From Phormidesmis sp963789215 (GTDB taxonomy: Bacteria; Cyanobacteriota; Cyanobacteriia; Phormidesmidales; Phormidesmidaceae): a stretch of 64,000 nucleotides of DNA. Each line of letters starts with the position of its first letter. The stretch's first letter is position 1. Of the stretch, positions 33,013 through 41,611 are shown piece after piece. Where the stretch lies: the NCBI GenBank assembly GCA_963789215.1, contig CAWBJY010000005.1, forward strand, positions 277,619 to 341,618, read 5' to 3'. The notes beneath the pieces were generated by a model. That model was not told where the DNA came from. It made no database searches and saw nothing but the letters and a program-made list of their open reading frames with translations. The position numbers and the translations under genes were made by a program.

Positions 33013-34731
33013 TTAGTAGTGCGTGCCCGTTTTGCGATGATGAACGGCTGTTTTTGAGTCGTTATCGATGACTTCGCCGCCGCTTACCGTGCCATAGACC
33101 ACCCAATGGTCGCCGCAGTCCATCCGGTTGGCGACTTCGCATTCTAAATAGGCGATCGCATTTTCTAACACCAGCTGCCCGGCCTCGGTTTCTCGAGTCT
33201 CTATGCCTTCAAAGCGATCTTCTCCAGGGCCAAACGGCTTTAGGAAATGCTTCATCGGCCCTAGATGTTTGCCCTCGGCTAAAATGTTGAGCACGAAGTC
33301 AGCGCCTTTGTGCATCAAGCCTTCAATGGCTCTATCTTTGGCGACGGCTACGGTGAACCCAGGGGGGGTAAACGTTGCTTGAGACACCCAGGAGGCTAGC
33401 ATGGCGCTGCTCACGTTTTCCTGCTTGGCCGTTACGACGCACATGGAGCCAACGAGTCGCCCAATGGCTTTTTCTACAGAGGTGGCCGTAATTTTGGGTG
33501 CCTGCGTTTTCTTTTGAGACTTCTTTAGCTTTTGGGCAAAGTCTGTACCGGCCTGCTCGCACTGCTGCAACGTGCCTGCATCTGGCGTAAACTTCACTCG
33601 AATAGGGTCGAAGCCGAAGCTGTAACCGCCATCTTTAAATTTGTTTTCTAGCAGGTCGATGGCCTCGCCGCTCCAGCCAAACGAGCCAAACACGCCTGCC
33701 AACTTGTTTTTGCTTGCTGCTGAAAGGACAACGCCTAAAGCCGTTTGAATCTGCGTTGGGGCATGGCCGCCTAGCGTTGGCGAGCCCATGATGAATCCGG
33801 CGGACGTTTCTGCGGCTGCTTTAATTTCTGCTGTGTTGGCCTGCTCAGCGTTGATAGACTCGACGCCGACGCCTGCTTTGGTGATGCCTCGAGCGATCGC
33901 CTGGGCAATGGTCGCTGTGTTTCCATAGGCCGATGCGTAGATCAAAGCGACTGACAGCTCTTTTTTCTTCTGCTGGGCTGCCCAGTTCGAGTAGTTCTGG
34001 CCTAGCTCTGTTACGCCGTAGCGAACTAGCGGCCCATGACCTACTGCGTACAGCCTAGGCGCATAGTCTTTTAGCTTTTCTAACGCGGTTTCTACCTGCT
34101 TGGCGTTGGGTGCCATCAAGCAGTCGAAATAGTACTGCTGATCTTCTATGAGGGTTTCGCGGTGAAGATCGTAAACATCGTCGGAGCAGATATGTGCGCC
34201 AAAGAGCTTGTCGGTAAATAGAACTTCGCTGTAGCTGTCGTAGCTGCACATGCCATCGGGGTAGCGAGGCGTTGGCACGGGAATAAATTCTAGATGATGA
34301 CCCTGACCCAGATCGAGATCGCTGCCGCTTTTGACGGGCTGGATGGGGTGTTCGATATCTGCGGCTTTGAGGGCGATCGCGGCTGGGTTGGAGCAAACAA
34401 TTTTAGACTGCGGTGCTAGCTCAATCAGCGCTTTGATTGTCTCTAGGCGGTTTGGGTTGGTGTGGCCCAAAATAATGTAGTCGATTAGGTTTGGATCGAC
34501 TTCCTCTGTTAGTGCGACTAAGAAAGCGTCTTTGAAAGAAGTGCCCGGCGGGTCGATTAGAGCGATTTGATTGCCGCGGATCAAGTACGAGTTGGCGGTG
34601 GTGCCTTTTTCGAGGGCGTATTCAATTTCGAAGCGCAGGCGATTCCAGGAGCGCGATCGCATTACCCATGTATCCGAGGCAATCGGCAGTACCTGCACAT
34701 CCCGCTGTCCCAGTTTCAGCAGGCTGGTCAT
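33013..34731 (-). CDS. flv1: Flavodiiron protein Flv1-type
   Basis: 572 residues in three domains: metallo-beta-lactamase-like (1-265), flavodoxin (about 265-420, IYASAYGNTATIAQAIARG) and C-terminal flavin reductase (about 430-572, FTVAVAKDRAIEGLM). The diiron motif reads GHTNPNR instead of HxExDH, the mark of Flv1/Flv2-type subunits. It partners Flv3 in light-driven reduction of O2 to water downstream of photosystem I. ATG 34731 has no ribosome site; ATG 34768 has GGAGAG at 8 nt but is in another frame (see rejected items). Confidence 0.93.
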   Translation of the reverse strand: MTSLLKLGQRDVQVLPIASDTWVMRSRSWNRLRFEIEYALEKGTTANSYLIRGNQIALIDPPGTSFKDAFLVALTEEVDPNLIDYIILGHTNPNRLETIKALIELAPQSKIVCSNPAAIALKAADIEHPIQPVKSGSDLDLGQGHHLEFIPVPTPRYPDGMCSYDSYSEVLFTDKLFGAHICSDDVYDLHRETLIEDQQYYFDCLMAPNAKQVETALEKLKDYAPRLYAVGHGPLVRYGVTELGQNYSNWAAQQKKKELSVALIYASAYGNTATIAQAIARGITKAGVGVESINAEQANTAEIKAAAETSAGFIMGSPTLGGHAPTQIQTALGVVLSAASKNKLAGVFGSFGWSGEAIDLLENKFKDGGYSFGFDPIRVKFTPDAGTLQQCEQAGTDFAQKLKKSQKKTQAPKITATSVEKAIGRLVGSMCVVTAKQENVSSAMLASWVSQATFTPPGFTVAVAKDRAIEGLMHKGADFVLNILAEGKHLGPMKHFLKPFGPGEDRFEGIETRETEAGQLVLENAIAYLECEVANRMDCGDHWVVYGTVSGGEVIDNDSKTAVHHRKTGTHY

Positions 34732-34897
34732 CGGTGGGTGGGGTAGGTGCAGGTATTTGAGCCGTCATTGCAATGTCTCTCCTAACTTCTCTTTTGATGG
34801 GTGCTTGAAGTTCTCTATGGCCGATCTGTGGCAGATCTATGGCCGAGCCGTGGCAGAAAGATCCATAAAAAATTCTATCTAGCTGATAAAAGCCGAC

Positions 34898-36637
34898 TTA
34901 ATAGTAGTTGCCCACTTTGCGATGATGCACTGCTGTGAGCGCTTCGTCTTTCGCTACTTTGCCATCGTCTACGGTGCAATACACCAGCCAGTGATCGCTC
35001 AGCTCCATGCGACTAGTGACTTCACATTCTAGGTAAGCTAGTGCATCTGCTAGAATCGGCGATCCGTTATGGGCCGGTCGCGTTCGTACGCCGGCAAATC
35101 TATCTGCGCCCGGTGGGAATCGCTTTAAGAAGTGCTTCATCAGGGGTAGATGATTGCCTTCTTCTAAAATATTGAGCACAAAGCGATCGCCTGTTTGCAT
35201 CAGCGACTCAATGGCTCTATCTTTGGCAACAGCGACGGTAAAGCCCAGCGGCTCGAAGCTAGCCTGTGTGATCCAAGACGCTAGCATTGCTGATTGCACG
35301 TCTGCTTTTTGAGCCGTGATAATGTACAGACCGCTGCTGATTCGACCGAGGGCCTTTTGCAAGTCGGCGTCTAGCGCTTTAATTTTTTTGATTTTCTTAG
35401 ACTGAGCTAGTTTTTGGCCTAAGTCAGTTCCAGTCTCTTCGCAGAGCTGGTATAGGGCTTCGGTTGGCGTGTCTTTTACGCGGATAGGACTGAATGCAAC
35501 CTTTAGCTCTAGGTCTTGCAGCTTGTTTTGCAGCGGATCAATTGGCTCGTCGTCGCCGCCGTAAGATTCAAATAGGCCAAACGTTTTTTTACTGCTAACG
35601 CCTGCCAAGATGGTGCCTAGCGCCGCGCGGGTTTCTTCGGAACCTTTGCCCTGAGAGGGTGGCATGCCGATGATCACGCCGGTGGCGCGGCTAATAATCT
35701 CGTTGACATCTTGCGCATCTGCAGAGCGCAGGTCGATCATCTCTACGCCAACGCCGGTTTTGCTGATGCCTTTGGCGATGGATTGGGAAACGCGATCGCT
35801 ATATCCATAGTCAGATGTATAGAACACCGCAACTAGCGTTTCAGCGTCACTTTTCTGCTGACTCCACTGGCGATAGCGTCCGGTTAGCTCTTCTACATTT
35901 CGACGTAGTAAAGGGCCGTGACCGGTGGCAATCGTTTTTACTTCGCCTTCTAACTTGTCCATCCGCTTCATCGCAGAGACGACAGAGCGAGCGTTCGGGG
36001 CCATCAGGCACTCGTAGTAAAAGTGAAAGTCGGGTGAGAGGGCTTCTAGATCTTCGTCGAAGGTGTCTTCGTTGCAGTAGTGGGCGCCAAAAGCATCGCA
36101 GGTGTAGAGAATGCTGGTTTTATGGTCGAAGGTGAAAATGGTGTCGGGCCAGTGCAGGTTGGGCGCGTTGAGAAATTCTAAAACGTGACCGTTGCCTAAA
36201 TCTAGGGTTTCGCCGCTTTTAACGATTTGGCTCTCGAATGGCTGATGTACGAGTTCTTCTAGAAATGAGATCGCGACTTTGGCGCCTACAATCACCGCAT
36301 TAGGGGCTAGCGCTAGTACGTCTTTGATCAAGCCGCTGTGGTCGGGTTCTGTATGGCTAACTACGATGTAGTCAATTTCGCTCGGATCTATCTCGCCTTT
36401 TAGCGCGTCTATATATAGCTCGCGGAATTTGGCGTGGGAGGTGTCTACTAGCGCCGTTTTTTCGCCGCGAATGATGAATGAGTTGTATGTGGTGCCGTTT
36501 TGCAGGCCGAATTCGATATCGAAGCGATCGCGGTCCCAATCTAAAGATCGCAGCGTCGTTGTGTCTTCAGCGATCGCCGCTGTCTGCATCGACAAACGCT
36601 TTTGAATTGACTCTTTAGTCTGAACAGCAGCAATCAT
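34898..36637 (-). CDS. flv3: Flavodiiron protein Flv3-type
   Basis: 579 residues from ATG 36637, preceded by AGGAG at 6 nt. Same three domains as Flv1, but with the canonical diiron motif SHTEPDHSGLI, and DAFGAHYCNEDTF and GHGPLLRRN ligands. Flavodoxin segment FYTSDYGYSDRVSQSIAKG; flavin reductase end FTVAVAKDRAIESLM. With Flv1 it forms the Mehler-like O2-reducing pair that protects photosystem I in changing light. Flv3 is upstream of flv1 with 166 bp between. Confidence 0.95.
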   Translation of the reverse strand: MIAAVQTKESIQKRLSMQTAAIAEDTTTLRSLDWDRDRFDIEFGLQNGTTYNSFIIRGEKTALVDTSHAKFRELYIDALKGEIDPSEIDYIVVSHTEPDHSGLIKDVLALAPNAVIVGAKVAISFLEELVHQPFESQIVKSGETLDLGNGHVLEFLNAPNLHWPDTIFTFDHKTSILYTCDAFGAHYCNEDTFDEDLEALSPDFHFYYECLMAPNARSVVSAMKRMDKLEGEVKTIATGHGPLLRRNVEELTGRYRQWSQQKSDAETLVAVFYTSDYGYSDRVSQSIAKGISKTGVGVEMIDLRSADAQDVNEIISRATGVIIGMPPSQGKGSEETRAALGTILAGVSSKKTFGLFESYGGDDEPIDPLQNKLQDLELKVAFSPIRVKDTPTEALYQLCEETGTDLGQKLAQSKKIKKIKALDADLQKALGRISSGLYIITAQKADVQSAMLASWITQASFEPLGFTVAVAKDRAIESLMQTGDRFVLNILEEGNHLPLMKHFLKRFPPGADRFAGVRTRPAHNGSPILADALAYLECEVTSRMELSDHWLVYCTVDDGKVAKDEALTAVHHRKVGNYY

Positions 36638-36793
36638 AGGGGGACTCCTTTCTATTTCTATCCTCGCGGCAAACGAGTTTAGCAACAAGCATGTTGTTTT
36701 ATTATTGTGCCTCAATTTGCTGCTTCCGGCAGTAACAAATACTTATTAGATCTACTTATTAAATCTATTCGGAATTGTTTTGAGGGCTATACG

Positions 36794-37357
36794 CTACAGA
36801 TTTGAACGCCTTACGAACAGAAGCTGAGTGCTGCCATACCGCTTCTCTTTTACGGTTTCTAAACTGGTCGGCAGATCAGGCTGCCATTTCTTTTCGCTAT
36901 ATTCCACCGCTACTTCAGACTGCTCGCTCAAGCAGCCCAATATCTCTGCTAGTACTAGGCCGTATAGATTGCTGTTGTAGGGCGGATCGAAGTAAATGCG
37001 GTCGAATGGGGGGCGAGTCCCCGACTGAATCTGCTGGCTGAGCTGCTTTATCTGCCGGACGGCGTCACCTTGAATGACCTCGATCGGCTGCTCTGGCCCT
37101 GCAACTTTCTGCCAGTTCTCTGTGATTACTCGGCAGGCCGCTGCCGACTGCTCAATCCCGACTGCCTCAGCGGCTCCTCGGCACAACGCTTCTGCGCCCA
37201 TCGCACCGCTGCCGGCGCAGATATCTAGCCACCGACAGCCTAAGATGCTGCCCTGCCAGATATTAAACAGGGCTTCTCGCACCCTCGAAGACGTTGGCCG
37301 GGTGGCTTCTCCTGGCAGGGTTTTAATTTCTCGATTGCCGTAGATGCGCACTGCCAT
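36794..37357 (-). CDS. rsmD: 16S rRNA (guanine-966-N2) methyltransferase
   Basis: 187 residues. SAM-binding LDICAGSGAMGAEALCRGA and the catalytic IYFDPPYNSN (DPPY) identify an N2-guanine methyltransferase of the RsmD family; the N-terminal RPTSSRVREALFNIW is also typical. It methylates G966 in 16S rRNA during small-subunit assembly. It is downstream of a rhodanese gene on the same strand (12-bp gap), probably co-transcribed. Confidence 0.94.
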   Translation of the reverse strand: MAVRIYGNREIKTLPGEATRPTSSRVREALFNIWQGSILGCRWLDICAGSGAMGAEALCRGAAEAVGIEQSAAACRVITENWQKVAGPEQPIEVIQGDAVRQIKQLSQQIQSGTRPPFDRIYFDPPYNSNLYGLVLAEILGCLSEQSEVAVEYSEKKWQPDLPTSLETVKEKRYGSTQLLFVRRSNL

Positions 37358-37369
37358 GTAGCAATCTCT

Positions 37370-38227
37370 CTAGTCGGTGATGGAAACTTCGGGTGTGCTT
37401 TCTACCAAGTAGGAGCACCAATCACTCCAGCCACCAGGATACAGCTTGTACATGGGATGGCCTGCTACTGCCATAGAAAAAAGGTTGACGCAGGCCGTCA
37501 CCCCAGAGCCACAGTAAACAATGATTCTGTCCATTGGGTTGAGTTCGCTCCAGTAGGCCGCTAACTCATCAGCGCTTTTTAGGTAGCCTGCTTCTGTACT
37601 AACGTCTTGCCAAAAGGCATTGCTCGCGCCAGGTATGCTGCCTGCAATCGGATCTATCGGTTCTACTTCACCGCGAAATCTTTCGGGCGATCGCGCATCT
37701 ACAACCGTTACGCCTAAGCCATCTTTTCGCTGTCGCACCGTGCGAATATCCACCGTCCAATCTTTTTGTAAGTCAGGCTCGAAGCTACCTGCTTGTGGTG
37801 CAGGAAGGTCTTGGCTTAGCGGTCGTTCTGCTGAGTCCCAGGCTCGAATGCCGCCGTCTAAAATGGATACTTTTTCGTGACCTAGATACCGCAGCATCCA
37901 CCAGAGCCTAGCCGCAAATGCAAATCGAGAGTCGTCGTAGATAACTATTTGAGTGGGCGGCGTGGAGCGGATGCCCATTTGATTGAGCTTATCTACAAAC
38001 GCTGGCCAGTCGGGCAAAGGATGACGCCCCCCGTGCTGTTTTACGGGGCTAGATAAATCTTCGTTGAGATCTAAATAGTAAGCGCCAGGAATATGACCTG
38101 CCTGGTACTGGCTGCGGCCTAGCTGGGGGTCAGCAAGAGAGAATCGCGCGTCAATGACCACTACGTCAGGATCGTCAATATGTTGAGATAGCCATTGAGC
38201 GTCGACAAGGTAGGAGGACTGAGGCAT
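37370..38227 (-). CDS. Thiosulfate/3-mercaptopyruvate sulfurtransferase (two-domain rhodanese)
   Basis: 285 residues with two rhodanese folds. The N-terminal one (about 1-130, VVVIDARFSLADP, GHIPGAYYLDLNEDL) lacks the Cys. The C-terminal one carries the active-site Cys in IVYCGSGVTACVNLFSM. The CGSGVTA loop fits 3-mercaptopyruvate or thiosulfate sulfurtransferases; which substrate is used cannot be said. Cytosolic, no signal peptide. Immediately upstream of rsmD. Confidence 0.92.
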   Translation of the reverse strand: MPQSSYLVDAQWLSQHIDDPDVVVIDARFSLADPQLGRSQYQAGHIPGAYYLDLNEDLSSPVKQHGGRHPLPDWPAFVDKLNQMGIRSTPPTQIVIYDDSRFAFAARLWWMLRYLGHEKVSILDGGIRAWDSAERPLSQDLPAPQAGSFEPDLQKDWTVDIRTVRQRKDGLGVTVVDARSPERFRGEVEPIDPIAGSIPGASNAFWQDVSTEAGYLKSADELAAYWSELNPMDRIIVYCGSGVTACVNLFSMAVAGHPMYKLYPGGWSDWCSYLVESTPEVSITD

Positions 38228-38290
38228 CGTAATTATAAGCAGACTACATCCTAATTATTCCTTACCGTCTGAATGCTTTGGCTGCACCTA

Positions 38291-38389
38291 TCGTACTTAT
38301 TCTATTCGTACTTATTCTATCGATCTTGAAGTAGACAGATTAGCGATCTTGAAGTAGACAGATTAGCGATCTTGAAGTAGACAGATTAG
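38291..38389. repeat. Back-to-back tandem repeats: 2 x 15 bp then 3 x 23 bp, all perfect
   Basis: TCGTACTTATTCTAT at 38291 and 38306. A different 23-bp unit, starting CGATCTTGAAGTAGAC and ending AGATTAG, follows at 38321, 38344 and 38367. Both arrays lie between the rhodanese start and the YaiI gene end. Copies are identical, so the duplications are recent. Confidence 0.95.
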
Positions 38390-38403
38390 TCGGTAAGCGG
38401 ACT

Positions 38404-38437
38404 TACTCTATGTGCTTGGCTACTCTATGTACTTGGC
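38404..38437. repeat. Near-perfect 2 x 17-bp tandem repeat over the yaiI stop codon
   Basis: TACTCTATGTGCTTGGC (38404-38420) and TACTCTATGTACTTGGC (38421-38437), one mismatch. The YaiI-family stop (38420-38422) spans the junction. Confidence 0.9.
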
Positions 38438-38884
38438 TAGAAAGCGGTCTAGCTGATTGGCGAATTTGGCTTTGTCTCGATTGTTTAACGGCGGCGGGCC
38501 TCCCCCAACGGGTTCTGCGCCGCCGCGAAAGGAGGCGAGAAGGTTGCGCACAGAGAGGCGATCGCCAATATTTCGACTGGTGTATTCGTCGCCTCTAGGA
38601 TTGAATACAAAGCCGCCTTTTTCTAAGACTTCTGCTGCGAGTGGAATATCTGCTGTGATCACCAGATCGCCAGCTTGTAGCAGCTCTACGATTTTATTGT
38701 CCGCGCCGTCAAACCCGGCGGGGACAACTAGCATTTCTGCGTAGGCGGGAACCTGCATTGGATGATTAGCTACTAGCGTTAGCAGACAGCCGGTACGCTT
38801 GGCTGCTCTGAAAATAATTTCTTTGATTGCGTTTGGGCAGGCGTCGGCATCTACCCAGATTTGAGCGGCCTGCGATTTATCCAT
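38420..38884 (-). CDS. YaiI/YqxD family protein (DUF188)
   Basis: 154 residues. Family features: IWVDADACPNAIKEIIFRAA at the N-terminus, IVELLQAGDLVITADIPLA in the middle and the C-terminal RGDEYTSRNIGDRLSVRNLL. DUF188 proteins have a PIN-like fold with conserved acidic residues, function unproven. The stop codon is covered by a tandem repeat, so the last residues are recent sequence. Confidence 0.9.
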   Translation of the reverse strand: MDKSQAAQIWVDADACPNAIKEIIFRAAKRTGCLLTLVANHPMQVPAYAEMLVVPAGFDGADNKIVELLQAGDLVITADIPLAAEVLEKGGFVFNPRGDEYTSRNIGDRLSVRNLLASFRGGAEPVGGGPPPLNNRDKAKFANQLDRFLAKYIE

Positions 38885-39124
38885 TCATTTGACCTCACTA
38901 TTTGATCTCACCATTTAGCCTGGTATATTCTTTGCGATCGCCTTGGTAAATGTACTGATGCGATCGCGATGTCTTGCATATGTACCAAGAAACCTTGGTG
39001 GGTTTCACGCATGTCTATTTTGCACGAGTCTTCTAGGCTGTTGGGCAAGTCCTTGCCACATTCGGCTTGCCATACTCGATTTGCCATATTCAAAGCGGTT
39101 AGCTCTGCTGCCGAACGACTCGCC

Positions 39125-39736
39125 ATGTTTTTTCGTCGCCCTGTGCATTCTACACATCTGCTGAAAGGCCAACCTAAAAAAGCATCTGCTCGGCAACGAA
39201 TTTTTCGACAGGTTGGTCGGCAGTTCGCTGCGAGTGCGATCGCGCTGACTGCCTTTGCGAGTGCGGCCATTGCGGCTCCTCCGGTCGATGCCCCTAGTGC
39301 GACCCAAGCTAAGCAAAGCCAATCTGGCCGGGCGCTCACCTTTGATCAGCTGATGAGCATTGGCTATAGAGCTTCTAAGCAGGGCGACTTTAACACTGCG
39401 CTGATTAACTTTCGCCGCGCTTTGGCCATTCGCCCTGGTCAGCCCTATGCGGCTGCGGCTGCGGACAACATGGTCTACTACATTCAGTACGAACGGATGT
39501 CTGAGCGGCGGCGGGCGATTAGTCAGCTAGAAGCGCGTTTGGCTAAGGCCCAAGCTCAAAAAGACTGGGTTTGCGCGGCAACAACGATCGATCAGCTAAC
39601 GACTTATACCCAGCCTGATTCGTTGAATAGAGAGCGACTGATTGGCCAAAGAGGTGAGGTGAGCGGACTGCTAGATGCACGTATAGATAGCGATCGCTGG
39701 TCTACGGTCTGTGCGGCTCAAAACCCCATTTACTAG
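39125..39736 (+). CDS. Exported TPR-like protein
   Basis: About 203 residues from ATG 39125. A basic N-terminus and long hydrophobic signal (ASAIALTAFASAAIAAPP) is followed by a TPR pair (QLMSIGYRASKQGDFNTALINFRRALAIRPGQ) and a helical C-terminal half with a Cys (WVCAATTIDQL). The frame remains open to 38969, but the signal peptide fits the ATG better. Function unknown; probably periplasmic or thylakoid-lumenal. Confidence 0.75.
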   Translation: MFFRRPVHSTHLLKGQPKKASARQRIFRQVGRQFAASAIALTAFASAAIAAPPVDAPSATQAKQSQSGRALTFDQLMSIGYRASKQGDFNTALINFRRALAIRPGQPYAAAAADNMVYYIQYERMSERRRAISQLEARLAKAQAQKDWVCAATTIDQLTTYTQPDSLNRERLIGQRGEVSGLLDARIDSDRWSTVCAAQNPIY

Positions 39737-39881
39737 GTCAAGATAGTTAAATCAAGGTAGCCGCTCGATTGAGCCAGCTGAACATTTAGGACGCCGCAGC
39801 GACTAAATATTGCAACCGTTGTTACATTTTGTTACATTGATTGGAGAACTAAACTTCATCAAGTAGTTGTAGCAGTCGGCA

Positions 39882-40493
39882 ATGACAAATTTTCAGACTA
39901 AAGACTACCCGCTAGTCGAGCGATATATCGTTGGATATCGCAATTTTGAGAGGGCAGATTTGCGAGCGGCGCAGCTATTTAAGGTGCAGCTTTTAGGTGC
40001 TCGCCTGTGCTGGGCGGATTTGACTGACGCGCACCTGCAGTTTGCTAATTTGGACGAAGCTGATTTGACGGGCGCGATGATGTGGCGATCGCACCTGGAT
40101 CGCAGTTCTCTAAGGCTGGCCAATCTACACAAGGCTGTGCTGATTCGCGCCTCGGCAAAGGCCGCTAACTTTAGCGGGGCAACGCTACACAGAGCCGACC
40201 TGAGACTGGCTAACTTGCAGGGGGCTAACTTTGCAGGTGCGAACTTAAGGGGCGCAAAACTGGCCTATAGCCATCTAGCGGGCGCAGATTTAACCGGCGC
40301 AGACTTAACTGGTGCAGATTTGACCGGCGCTGACTTGAGGGGCGCAACGGTGGATGCCTGCTGCTGGCGATCTGCCGTGCTAAGCCGGGCCAAGCTAGAC
40401 AGCTCTAGGGTGCATTTGGAGCGTATAAAGGCTGAGCAAACTATAGAGCGATCAAAAGAGCGATCAAAGCAGGCTCTTCTTACCGCGCTCTAA
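39882..40493 (+). CDS. Pentapeptide-repeat protein
   Basis: 203 residues. A(D/N)LXX pentapeptides begin near residue 25 and become regular (LRLANLQGANFAGANLRGAK, then ADLTGADLTGADLTGADLRG). Such repeats fold as a right-handed quadrilateral beta-helix. The nearly identical ADLTG copies are encoded by 15-bp DNA repeats at about 40290-40340. Some relatives bind gyrase, but no function can be read here. Confidence 0.88.
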   Translation: MTNFQTKDYPLVERYIVGYRNFERADLRAAQLFKVQLLGARLCWADLTDAHLQFANLDEADLTGAMMWRSHLDRSSLRLANLHKAVLIRASAKAANFSGATLHRADLRLANLQGANFAGANLRGAKLAYSHLAGADLTGADLTGADLTGADLRGATVDACCWRSAVLSRAKLDSSRVHLERIKAEQTIERSKERSKQALLTAL

Positions 40494-40624
40494 TCGTCTG
40501 GCCGGTGGTATTGCACGCGAAAGGACTGCCACAAATTAGCGGTTGAGAAGTTGCACAATTAGGCAGAGCTAGAATAGGCGGCTGGCGCTATACGCTGTGT
40601 AGAACGCTTTTGAACACAGCCTTT

Positions 40625-41551
40625 ATGGAATTTTATAACTGGAAAGAGCACCGCTGCGCTTTTGAGCAACTGCCGGGTAGTGGCGAAACGGCTCTTCTGC
40701 TCATTCATCCCATTGGCGTGGGGCTTTCTAGCGAGTACTGGCGTCCTTTTATTCAGCAGTGGCAGGCTAGAGAGACTTCTAGCCCGATTTACAATCTGGA
40801 CTTGCTGGGCTGCGGCCAAAGCGATATGCCTCAGCGGGCGCTTACGCCCCAAGATTGGGCTGAGCAGGTGGCCTACTTTATAGAGAAGATTGCTACTGGG
40901 CCGGTGGTGCTCGTGGTGCAGGGCGCTTTGCTGCCGGTTGCCGTAGAGGTGATGGCAGAGGTGATGGCGACTCGCGCGGCTGAGAAAGTTGTGGGCATGG
41001 TGCTGTCCGGCCCGCCTGCTTGGCGGCTGATGACTACGCCGACTGCACCCTGGAAGCAGCGGTTGGTCTGGGGATTATTGGCGTCGCCGCTGGGTAATTT
41101 GTTCTATCGCTATGCGCGAAGGGAGAAGTTTCTGCGGTCTTTTTCTGAAAGGCAGCTGTTTGAACAGCCTAAAGATGTGGACGATCGCTGGTTGGCGATG
41201 TTGGATGAAGGCTCGAAGGATATGGACAGCCGCTATGCTGTGTTTTCTTTTCTGGCGGGGTTTTGGCGACAGGACTATGCGGCGAAAATTGCGCTAATTC
41301 AGCAGCCTGTGCTCATTGTGATGGGAGAGAATGCTTCTACGATTGACCGCAAGACTGCTAAACAAGTAGAGCGGCAGGTGAAGGAAAGTGAGACGGTGGA
41401 GCAGGCTAGCCGAAAGCGCTTGCAGGACTATCTTGACCATTTTCCGAGGGCGCAGGGCGTGAGCGTGAGCGGGCGAAATGTGATGCCCTATGAGGCGACG
41501 GATGAGTTTGTAAAGGCGATCGCACCTTTTGTCAGTAATTTGTCCGATTAG
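40625..41551 (+). CDS. Alpha/beta-fold hydrolase-like protein with atypical nucleophile elbow
   Basis: 308 residues from ATG 40625. Alpha/beta-fold features: LLLIHPIGVGLSSEYWRPF (oxyanion side), IYNLDLLGCGQSDMP, and later VLIVMGENASTID. The elbow expected as GxSxG reads VVQGALLPVA (98-107), so the nucleophile Ser is replaced and the protein may be non-hydrolytic. Related cyanobacterial proteins share this as I recall. No partner is suggested by the neighbours. Confidence 0.8.
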   Translation: MEFYNWKEHRCAFEQLPGSGETALLLIHPIGVGLSSEYWRPFIQQWQARETSSPIYNLDLLGCGQSDMPQRALTPQDWAEQVAYFIEKIATGPVVLVVQGALLPVAVEVMAEVMATRAAEKVVGMVLSGPPAWRLMTTPTAPWKQRLVWGLLASPLGNLFYRYARREKFLRSFSERQLFEQPKDVDDRWLAMLDEGSKDMDSRYAVFSFLAGFWRQDYAAKIALIQQPVLIVMGENASTIDRKTAKQVERQVKESETVEQASRKRLQDYLDHFPRAQGVSVSGRNVMPYEATDEFVKAIAPFVSNLSD

Positions 41552-41611
41552 GCTATCAAGTTGGCGGAATCCTATTCTGTCGAATCGCGTCTATCTGCGC
41601 TCAGACGCGCC

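Noticed and set aside
34731..34768. An additional frameshift at the flv1 start: ATG 34768 with a good ribosome site (GGAGAG) is one base out of frame with the annotated start at 34731.
   Set aside because: The annotated 572-residue product already has about the length I expect for Flv1, so no upstream extension is needed; the site may serve nothing.
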